Shown: in pieces, positions 9,978-19,100 of the stretch
How the letters are laid out: each line of letters starts with the position of its first letter
How positions within the stretch are numbered: the first letter of the stretch is position 1
NCBI GenBank assembly: GCA_013407085.1
Contig: JACCGJ010000584.1
Coordinates: 1-64,000, forward strand
Direction of reading: 5' to 3'
DNA: 64,000 bases
Source of the DNA: Atriophallophorus winterbourni
Lineage: Eukaryota > Platyhelminthes > Trematoda > Plagiorchiida > Microphallidae
Translations under genes and position numbers: made by a program
The notes under the pieces: model-generated
What the model was told of the DNA's origin: nothing
Seen by the model: only the letters and a program-made list of their open reading frames with translations
Databases searched by the model: none

Positions 9978-11870
9978 TGAAGTGAGACTACAGCATATTT
10001 CAGCATGCAGCTCACTACCGGTGGCCAATCAATTTAGCACGATGTTAGCCGCACAGCGCAGAACTGCTGTACGATTGCACATCCGTGTGGTGTGACTCAT
10101 AGCGAGTCCTTTATCAACTAAAAATTTCTTAACGTCCGTTGAAATGAAAGATGAACCCCGATCAGAATGAATATATGCGGGGTGCCGAAAATTGCAAATA
10201 CCTGGGATAAGCGGTCTATCACCGTAGTGGACAGCATATCGGGACATGCGAATGCAAACGGGAATCTCGAAAATTCATCTATGATTGTCAGAAGATATCG
10301 GTTTCGGGTGATTGAAGGCAACGGACCTTTGAAATCGATACTGAGCCGCTCGAATGGTTGGGTAGCTTTGATTAGATTTCCAGAAAAATTGAAAAATTTC
10401 GGCCTGAGTTGAGCGCACACTATGCACTTAGAAACGGTCCGTTTAACATCATCGACGGAGAATGGTAAGTTTTTTGACCTTACAAAGTGGTAAAATCTTG
10501 TAACACCAGGATGACAGAGAGATTCGTGCAAATATTTTAGTTTTAACAACGTACCAACACTGGCACAGACATTTCGTTAAAGTGTGTCTGCCACAAGGTT
10601 GTCTCTACCTGGCCTATAGACCACATAGAAGCTAAAAGGTGATAATTCTACTCTCCAACGTTGAATTTTATCGTTTTTAATTTTGCCGTGATGTTGTTTA
10701 GCCATCATAAATGCCACTGAACGTTGATCAGTAACCAATTTGAAATAGCGGCCTAGCTAGTAGTGTCGCCGTTTTCGAATAGATTCAACGATGGCGTATG
10801 TTTCTTTTTCAACGGCGGAATGATGCTTCTCGCTAGAAGATAGTTTTCGAGAGAAAAACGCTACCGGTCGGTTAACTTGTGTTAATGGAGCCGCAATAGC
10901 TATGTCAGAGGCATCAGTTTCCACGACAAGCGGTTCATCATAGTCAACAGTAACAACCATAGAATTTTCCAAGTCATCTTTGAGGCCTTGGAAGGCTTTC
11001 TCAGCGTTCTCGGGGATAGGGATTGTTTTGTTCGTGACCAGCGGACTGATCTTGTCGGAAAAACTAGGAATCCAATGTGAATAATATGCGAACTTACCAA
11101 CAACACGTTGTATGGCTTTTGCGTCTGTAGGTGGTTTGAGGCGGCAAATGGGTTGCATTCTCTCAGGATCCGGCCTTATGATTCCTTTAGATATATGATA
11201 ACCGAGAATGTTTATTTCTCGTGATGCGGTTACGATTTTGACGTCATTGAAATTGTGGTCGTACTTTTTTGCTGCGTTCATAAATGCCTCCAAATTCTGG
11301 TCATGTGTGCTGCGAAGTTCCACACTGTAACATTGTCAATGTACGCATAAGTATCTTTAAGGTTCTCTAGTTGGATTATGTCTTTGATGGTGCTTTGGAA
11401 ACAGGCGGCTGCGTTTGTAACACCAAAAGGTATGCGACAGAATTGGTATAGGCGACCACCCAGCCTCGAAAGCAGTGTAAAGTTTATCATTTTCTTCTTG
11501 AATTTGAACTCGATGATAGGCGCTCCTTGAGATCCTAGTGTGCGATAGACCCGTAGCAAGCTATTTCCTCAACCATTCTATCCAGTCGCGGTAATGAATA
11601 GGCATCAAGGTAGTAGACGCGATTATTTCTGACTATAGCGACGACCAGCGTTTCTTGTGAGTGGAGCTTTGGGCAGAACTTGGAGCCATCCAGAGTGAGT
11701 TCGACGGTTCGATGACTCATCGAGTAAGTTGTTGAATTTCAGTGGCGTAAAACTTTATCATCGGGTTAACGTCGAGACGTGGTAGCGATCGGGTTTACAA
11801 GTCAGGTTGGCGAGATTTGAAAACAAAAGCGGGTGATGTCAGTTGAGCCGCTGCCAGTCCGCATAGAGTG
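9180..11870 (-). mobile_element. Gypsy-2 pol relic, interrupted by S1
   Basis: The minus strand carries a decayed Gypsy pol in several frames. RT (11280-11870) has KFYATEIQQL, YYLDAYSLPRLDRMVEEIA, YQFCRIPFGVTNAAACFQ and the catalytic AYIDNVTV. RT/RNase H (10620-11323) has INILGYHISKGIIRPDPERM, ETDASDIAIAA and AVEKETYAIVESI. Integrase (10100-10549) has LHESLCHPGVTRFYHFVRSK, CIVCAQLRP and HSDRGSSF. After an S1 insertion (9783-10093) the integrase resumes as YNPQANGQVERLNGTLWK and a GPVLFKRF GPY/F-like module down to about 9250. It belongs to a different Gypsy lineage from Gypsy-1. No LTRs were recognised. Confidence 0.85.
9783..10093 (-). repeat. S1 retroposon inside Gypsy-2 integrase, with TA-repeat insert
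   Basis: An otherwise full S1 copy whose centre carries two (TA)n runs (9898-9918 and 9953-9976) around a 35-bp non-S1 segment. Flanking Gypsy-2 sequence reads SHTT on one side and AYNPQAN on the other, with a short imperfect duplication (TGTTGTG / TGTGGTG). Confidence 0.85.
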
Positions 11871-12007
11871 AGCGTACAAACGGTATTTATATTGTTCACG
11901 CATTTTTTGCATTTTTTAATCGATTACTTCTCACCGTGTTGGTGAAGAGAACCCCTACCTTACTTTCCAGATATCCGGAAACAAGAGTGTGGGAACCACA
12001 TGATCTG

Positions 12008-12242
12008 CGTATGTATGAAATCACGAGCCTAATCCATACAAAAGGCCGCACAATCAAAGATGCACGTGGACTAAGATACCACCAGGTTGCCCATGTCTAG
12101 ACAGATGTGGGAAAGGGAATAGCAAAGGCATTGAGACTCCAGCGTGTATTCGCATGCAGCTCACTACCGGTGGCCAGTCAATTTAGCACAATGTTAGCCG
12201 CACAGCACAGAAATACTGCACGATTGCACATCCGTGCGTTGA
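12008..12242 (-). repeat. S1 retroposon copy
   Basis: + strand shows ATGAAATCACGAGCCTAATCC, GCACGTGGACTAAGATACCA, CATTGAGACTCCAGCGTGTA, CTCACTACCGGTGGCCAGTC, ACGATTGCACATCCGTGCG: the full S1 order on minus, moderately diverged. Confidence 0.85.
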
Positions 12243-12357
12243 TCAGGGCAGCATGTGTGGGATTGCAAATTTCAACTCTGACTTCAGCACATATTCAAAA
12301 AACCTGGTCATTCGTTTTATATTGTCAACAAAATAAGGTAACTTGCGTGAACGGGCA

Positions 12358-12565
12358 AAGTGATCATCATCATCATCATAGGCAGCATTACACCGGTAGC
12401 ACGTACCGAATGCTTAACTGCATTGCGTCTTGAGGAATGGTGGGACTTAAATAGCCTCGGATTTGATAGAAGAGTAAGCTCAAACAAACTGGGAAGAGGT
12501 GCCTACACCTCGAATGGAACATGCATTCAAACAAGTTTCGTGACCGAGTAGAGCGACATCAGCAT
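12358..12565 (-). mobile_element. LINE-A 3' end fragment
   Basis: Begins with (CAT)n at 12363 (a GAT tail in the LINE's sense) and continues AGCATTACACCGGTAGCACG, AAACTGGGAAGAGGTGCCTA, CACCTCGAATGGAACATGCA, the same 3' region as 4934-5160. About 200 bp only, with no coding part. It abuts another S1 piece on the right. Confidence 0.8.
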
Positions 12566-12571
12566 GGCAGC

Positions 12572-12640
12572 TTCCTACCGGCAGCAAATCAATTTAGCAC
12601 GGTGTTAGCCACATAGCACAGAAGTACAGCAAGATTGAAT
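12572..12640 (-). repeat. S1 fragment (5' part)
   Basis: TACCGGCAGCAAATCAATTT, AGCACGGTGTTAGCCACATA, AGATTGAATATCCC: the 5' third of S1 on minus. Confidence 0.7.
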
Positions 12641-13110
12641 ATCCCTTTTGGTCAGTAAAAAATCGTAGTTGAAACCAGCAAGTTCAACTGGCCAGCGCTC
12701 AAATATCTCATTTTTGATTTTGCCTTTGTTGATGCTCCCGAACATGAAAGCGAAAGACCTCCGATCAGACAAGCTTGAAATGATTCCCGATAAGATAACG
12801 TCTCCATTTTCTCAGAGCTTCTACGATTCACCGTAGAAATTTTATCTGATAAGTCACGGATCCACTTTCAATAAGAGGATAACATACCAACGATGCGTTC
12901 TTATGATGTAAAATCATGAGGCGCAGGGATTTCACGAAGGAGTCGGAGCCGTTCGGTATTAGGTTTTATGACCCCTTTGATACTTCGTAGCCCAAAAGTT
13001 TGACCTTCGTTGCTCGAATATTGTTCTTTGTAGTATAGAAAGTTATGCCGTATTTTTTACCATTTCAAGAAACATCGGCCAAGTTTTTGTAACGCCTCGG
13101 TGCACTGTTG
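12640..13110 (-). mobile_element. Gypsy-3 pol fragment (RT end / RNase H)
   Basis: The reverse complement carries KYGITFYTTKNNI, ATKVKLLGYEVSKGVIKPN and TERLRLLREIPAPHDF (RT to connection), then SFAFMFGSINKGKIKNEIFE and RWPVELAGFNYDF (RNase H end). It is frame-broken and bounded by S1 on the left. 13110-13516 shows nothing recognisable. Confidence 0.7.
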
Positions 13111-13516
13111 TCTTGGATGATTGTGATGTTGTATAGTCTACTGAATCATCATCGTACAACTAAATTTGTCCAGTCGTCCAATGTGTTAACTCACAGGCCT
13201 GGTGACAATCAGTGCCGCTCCACATCCCATTCGAGCCATAAAATTATCAAGTTGTTCAAGCATACAAATATTGTTCACTTTATCAAAATAAAACAGTATA
13301 ATGTAAACAAGAAAATGGAAGAGAAACGCCGGGATGTTTTATTCGTTGATAAGTCATTTTTCATTTTTATGTTATATTTACAACATATTAATTCAATTCG
13401 ATGGAAAATATAAATGATTACCTCTTTCCGTTGCCAATAGGCCGAGCAATAAACTTTTACGTCGTATCTTTCATCTCACCAAACAGGTGCGTCAGTTAAA
13501 TCCATGCGATTAGTTC

Positions 13517-13560
13517 GCACGGATGTACAATCGTGCAGTACTTTGTGCTGTGCGGCTAAC
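13517..13560 (+). repeat. S1 copy, 5' part (split by LINE-C)
   Basis: GCACGGATGTACAATCGTGC through GCTGTGCGGCTAAC: the first 44 bases of S1 in sense orientation. The element resumes at 14587 after the LINE-C insertion. Confidence 0.85.
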
Positions 13561-14580
13561 TCACTCACTCAGTCCTCTCCGTATCGGGTGGCACATGAGG
13601 GGAAGACAACCCTACGCCAGTGGTTCCGGTCTGCCGCTGCTTCCGTTGCCGTCTGCACCGTGAATCCTTGTGCATGTAATTCGCGTTCCAACGTTCTGCG
13701 CCAAATTTCCTTGGACCGTCCCCTTTTTCGTTTACCTTGCGGAAGCCAGTGAATGGCTACCTTCGTATGCGAACTGGGATCCATCCTGCAGATATGACCG
13801 AACCATCTCCACCGTTGTCTTTTGACTACGGTAGATACCACCTCCAGACCAGTTTTTCTCAGGAGCTCTTCATTCGAGGTGGTGTGTGGCCAAAAAATTC
13901 GAAGAATCCTTCTCAAGCACTTAGTTTGAAACACGTTCATTCTGCGCTCAATGGCAGTAGTCGTCTTCCAGCATTTCGATGCATACAGCAACACACTCAG
14001 AACGTTGCTCTTAAAGAGTCTGATCTTCGTGTTAATGCTGAGAGCGGAGGATTTCCAAATGGAATTCAGCATGCAGAATGCTTGGTTCGCCTTCCCGATC
14101 CTTCTCCTGACCTCATCTTCACAGTCACCATTTACAGTCAGTTTGCTCCCAAGGTAGACTGTATCTGTAACCTCACTGAGCGATTGACCGTCCACGAACA
14201 CTGGTGGTTGTTCCGGAACATTCTTCCGCATTACTTCCGATTTGCCAGCGTTAATTTCTAAACTCACCGTCTTGCCGATAGTCGATCGCTGTTGTTCTGG
14301 ATGCCACTGATCTTGTGTGCCAAGAGGATAACATCATCCGCATAGTCCAGGTCCATGGGGTCCATGGAATGCCTGCTGCCATGCCATCGGTCACCTGTCT
14401 CATAATACAGTCTATTGTTAGGGAGAAGAGTATCACTGAGAGGATACATCCTTGCCTCACTCCCATACGAACCTCAAACTTGTCAGTGAACATTCCATTG
14501 TGAACGACTTGGCATTCAAACTTCTCATAAAAGGCTTTTATGAGATTTACTATCTTTGATGGTATACCACAATGACGGAG
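13561..14580 (-). mobile_element. LINE-C, 5'-truncated copy inserted into S1
   Basis: The minus strand holds the last third of a LINE ORF. Near 14250-14500 are RMGVRQGCILS and LDYADDVILLAH (the RT catalytic YADD), split over two frames by a small indel. An intact 232-codon tail (13569-14267) follows with VYLGSKLTVNGDCEDEVRRR, FKSNVLSVLLYASKCW and RWRWFGHICRM. The 3' end has a (GAGT)n tail at 13561-13575. The target-site duplication GGCTAAC is present at 13554-13560 and 14580-14586. The 5' truncation is typical of incomplete reverse transcription. Confidence 0.88.
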
Positions 14581-14586
14581 GCTAAC

Positions 14587-14790
14587 ACCGTGCTAAATTG
14601 ATTGGCTAGAGGTAGTGAGCTGCTTGCTGAAACAGGCTGGAGTCTCACTACCATTTCCTGTTTTTTTTCTTCATATCTGTCTAGGCTTTGGCAACCTGAC
14701 AATATCGTAGCCCACGTGCAGTTTCTGTCTGTGCGGCACTTTGTCTGGATCAGGCTTGTGCTTTCATACCATCATACGATATAGCGAATA
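14587..14790 (+). repeat. S1 copy, remaining part (split by LINE-C)
   Basis: Resumes ACCGTGCTAAATTGATTGGC and proceeds through CTGGAGTCTCACTACC, GTCTAGGCTTTGGCAACCTG, CCCACGTGCAGTTTCTGTCT, GGATCAGGCTTGTGCTTTCA to a CATACCATCATAC tail. Confidence 0.88.
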
Positions 14791-15027
14791 GTAAACCATT
14801 TCATTTTACTCCATGTCAAATGGGGTTGGTTTAGGAGACCCCACCTGGAGCTTTTGGCTAAAAAGCCTGAGCCACAAGGCAGTGGGTTGAAACTTAGGTT
14901 GTATGACCTCTATCCATAGACTTTCCTGGTATGAGCAGCTCTACTGGCACAAAAAGACACCACCCTGTATAGCTCAATGGGTCATAGAGGTACGCAAACC
15001 ATCGCACCACGTTAAGGTCCATCTCAA

Positions 15028-15062
15028 CACGACGGCTGAGATACTGTAAAGTTGCCCAGGAC
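15028..15062 (-). repeat. S1 fragment
   Basis: GGCTGAGATACTGTAAAGTT followed by GCCCAGG: a short internal S1 piece. 14791-15027 and 15063-15260 contain nothing recognised apart from upstream SDAD1 sequence. Confidence 0.5.
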
Positions 15063-15283
15063 TACACTAAGTAATCAGTTTTGTCTCATTCGCAACGGCA
15101 ACAAATAAAGCTTTAAATTTGCAGGAAAATAACAGCAAAACTGTGTACTCGCTTCCAAAACTGCTTATTCTTCTGAACACGTATTCATGCAATTACGTTT
15201 TATATGCCTTTGTAGCCCGACTATATTATTCACGTACTTCATGTGATCGTTTTTGATTTCAGATACTTCCATCTCCAAAGGAT

Positions 15284-16135
15284 ATGCCTGACACTGTGCC
15301 TCTCACAGATTTGCAGTACAACCTCAAAAGAGATCCATTAACTTATAGAACCGATGTATTTCTAGTGCATTTTTCTTACTCGTCTCCTTTTAGTTTGAGC
15401 GGTATTATGAAAACTATCGAGCCTTGGAGCAATCCTTTATTTGTGCTCCTTCACAGCATGTAGAAAAGTTGGAAGAACTCTTACTTTTTCTCTCCCAGGT
15501 AGTTCATTTTCGCGTGCGACTCAACTGTCGCCAGGTCATCAATTTTTTCCCAGATTATATTGAGGGATTTTGTGCTAGTGTTACACAGACCTTGCTTTCA
15601 CGATCATTCGGAATGAATCCAGCCATGCGAGCTGCGTTTATGAAGGCTTTTATGAGACTCAAGACCAAAGACCTAATCAAGCTTGACACGGCAATCGATG
15701 TTGCTTTTAAATTACATCGCTGTCGGGATAAGCAAGTTCGGCAGACAATGAGAAGCTTTATTGTCCACGACATCAAAAGGTTGAATCGCAAACATAAATT
15801 GATTAAAATAAATTCCGTAGGTTTCTTTACTATTTTTACCGTTTTTATAATTTTAGACAGTGCAGACCTACTTGTCAAAGATCATAAAAGACAATGACCC
15901 AGCTGTTGCACGAGAAGCCGTTTTCATTCTCTTACGTCTTTTCAAAAAGAATGTGTGGAATGACACCAGAACTGCAAATTTACTGGCTGATGCCTGCTTG
16001 GCGAAACGCAAAAAGGTTTGTTTGTTTTCATTTTTTACTACCGGGAAGGTCTATACACCGGCTGTACGTTTTTTCCTTGGCCAAGACAAAACATCCAATG
16101 ACAAAGATAGTGATAGCGAATCAGATTCTGATACG
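15284..16135 (+). CDS. SDAD1: SDAD1 exons 1-5 (compact 5' block with 33-40 nt introns)
   Basis: Five exons encode the N-terminal helical-repeat half, residues 1-235. The introns are 15356-15393 (38 nt), 15499-15534 (36 nt), 15817-15856 (40 nt) and 16016-16048 (33 nt). The 36- and 33-nt introns are multiples of three and contain no stop, so a naive ORF reads through them. Removing them restores a gap-free match to the family: LLLFLSQ joins VINFFPDY, and AKRKK joins [11 protein letters not shown]. Exon 5 ends at an acidic [10 protein letters not shown] tract before a strong GTAAG donor at 16136. Confidence 0.93.
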
Positions 16136-19100
16136 GTAAGCACAATTATTTTTCACCAACTGAGCATGCTAACTGATTTACACTTATTTTATGCTTCTGA
16201 TCTGTACAGATAACCCTCACCACCCGATTTAAGAAGAAACAAAGAAGTTATTTTATAGTCATTCTTTAAACCATTGATTTCCATTGAATAACACGTCTTC
16301 TTCTTCTTAATCCCTTGAGTTCCTGGAGGAACATAGGGCCTCGGCAACTTGTCTCCAGTTTGGTCTATCCATAGCAACCAGTTTGATGTCGTCCCAGTTA
16401 AGTCCACACTTGCGGAATTCCCCTTCACACGAGCGCTTCCAAGATAGCCTTGGGCGTCCGACCCGTCTCTTCCCGATTGGGTTCCATACCAGAGCATGAC
16501 GCGTGATGTCATCATAAGGTTTCCGCAAGGTGTGCCCAACCCATCTCCACTTTCTTCTACTGATCTGCTGGGCGATCGGGTCCTCAGCAGCCATCTGCCA
16601 CAGGTCTTGATTCCTTAACTTTTCTGACCATTTTACCCCAAGAATTCGACGAAGGCATGACTGAAAGCGGCCAGAAGACTTTGCTGTCACTCGCCAGGTT
16701 TCCGATCCATAGAGTAGCACGGATTTGACGTTGCTTCTGAATATATGGAGTTTCGTGCGTTTTGATAGAACCTTCGACTCCCAAATGGGTTTCAAAGCTA
16801 TGAACGCGTATCTTGCTTTGCCGATTCTGGCGACTATGTCTTCGTCTGTGCCACCACTTATTGAAACAAGGCTGCCGAGGTAGACGAATTGCGTGACGTC
16901 TTTAACTGCTTTACCATTGATGGTGATTGATGGGTGTTCATCAATTAGCACACGGAGGACTTCTGTTTTTTCGGTATTCACGCGTAGTCCTGCATATGAA
17001 GCAAAGTGTGCTAGTCTATCGGTCTTTCTCTGAAGACGTTGGGGGTCACGTGATATCAAGCAGACATCATCAGCGTATTCCAGATCCTCCAAATGCTCGG
17101 ATTCCTTCCAATCGATACCGTTCCTCTGACCTTTTACTGTCTGTTTAATTATCCAGTCTATTACCAACAGGAAAAATCATTGGGGACAACAGGCATCCCT
17201 GGCGGACGCCAGTCTCAACTGCAAATGGATCGGTCAGTCTTCCGTTGTGAATTACCTGACAGGAGGCACCTTCATACAGCTGCTTTATGAGGTCCATGTA
17301 CAGCGGTGGGACCCCATAGTGTGGCAAAAGCTTCCATATGAATTCGCGGTCCACACTGTCGAAGGCTTTCTCAAAATCTATGAAGTTGAGGCAAAGAGGC
17401 GATTGCCATTCAATGCTTTGTTCAATTATTATGCGGAGGGTCGCAATTTGGTCGATACCAGACTTTTGTTTTCTGAAGCCCGATTGCTCTGGCCGTAACA
17501 CTTGATCGATAGCGTCGCGCAAACGCAGAAGGATGATGCGTGTAAGCACTTTACTAGGGACTGAGAGCAGCATGATACCTCGCCAGTTTTTGCATAGCCT
17601 CAGATCCCCTTTTTGGAAGTTTGACCAAATGACCTCTCTTCCAATCATTTGGGACCCGTCTTCCTGACCAGATTTTCTGCAGCAGAGGAAGTAACATATC
17701 AGCCGAGGTGTCCAAATCAGCCTTCAGAGCTTCTGGTGGAATCCCATCTGGACCTGGTGCTTTGCCATTCTTCTGCGATTTTAAGGCAAAAAGGATCTCA
17801 TTTCGACCGGGGGGATCGGTGTTTACGTCTAGCAAATTTGCTGCAGGTGGGATGTCAGTGACTGAAGTAGGTGCTGGTCGATTTAGGAGTTCCTTGAAGT
17901 GCTCCATCCATCGCTTTCTTTGCGCCGATTCCTGACTGATAAGGTTACCTTCACCGTCCTTTACTATTTTGCCGTAAGGTATTTTTCTTCCTGATAGGTT
18001 CTGGTAATGTTGTAGACGGTGTTCAGGTCTCTCTTTTCTGCTGCATTTTCCGCCTCCGTTGCCAGCATTTCATAGAACCGCCTCTTGTCACTTCTGGCAC
18101 TTCGTTTCACGTCTTTATTTAGGGAGCCGTATTGTTCGATCAGTTGGTTTTTCTGCTTGGTGTCCTTACACCGGAGGATCTGTTGTTTCAGCTGCCTTCT
18201 CGAGTTGATCAGTGTCCAAGTCTCACTCGAGATCCACTCTTTGTCTTTCTTTACCCGTCTGCCAATTACGTGCTTACAAGTGTCTTGCCAACAGTCTTTC
18301 AGAGCGGTCCAGTGTTCATTTATTGGGAGCTCAGGGGTTAAGTTGTTGAGCGATTCGAATCTGTTTTTCAGTGAGATTGAGAAAATCTCTCTTGTACGCT
18401 CTTCCCTTAGTTTCTGCGTGTGATACTTTACACTAGGCCGACTGCCGGTTTCGCAGAAAGCTCTCAACTTGATTTTAATTGTGGCCATTAGAAGGTAGTG
18501 GTCTGAAGCAACATCCGCACCTCGCGTTACGCGTGTATCAAGGAGACTGTCTCCATTTTCGTGAAATCGATAGGTGATCGATTTGATTGGCAGTAACACC
18601 ATCAGGTGATGTCCAGGTGGCCTTGTGGATGTTTCGGTGTTGAAAGATGCTGCCTCCGATGACCAGATCGTTGAGCGCGCAAAAATCTGCGAAAAGTTCA
18701 CCGTTTTCATTCATTTCACCTAGGGCATGCGTACCCATCACAGATTCTCTCCCTGTGTTGTCTGGACCCAATTTCGCGTTCATGTCACCCATCAAAATCT
18801 TGATATCTCGCTTGGGTGTCTTGTCTAGGACAGACTGCAGACGCACGTAAAATTCTTCTTTCGACTCAAGGCTAGCATTGTTTGTGGGCGCATAACATTG
18901 AATTACCGTCACATTTCTCCCCTTGGAGTTGAATCTGGCTGTGATTATCCGTGAGTCAACGGGTTCCCATCCAATGAGAGCGCCTGCAGCTATTGGGGAT
19001 AGCATAATGGCGACGCCTTCTGAATGACTATGGTTCTCATCTTCATGACCTGAGTAAATAATCCGTTCCCCGGATGTCAAAACCAACATACCAGATCCAT

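Noticed and set aside
13737..14261. 174-aa plus ORF opposite LINE-C
   Set aside because: Antisense shadow of the LINE-C RT tail.
15555..15878. 107-aa minus ORF at SDAD1 exon 3
   Set aside because: Antisense shadow of a well-supported exon.
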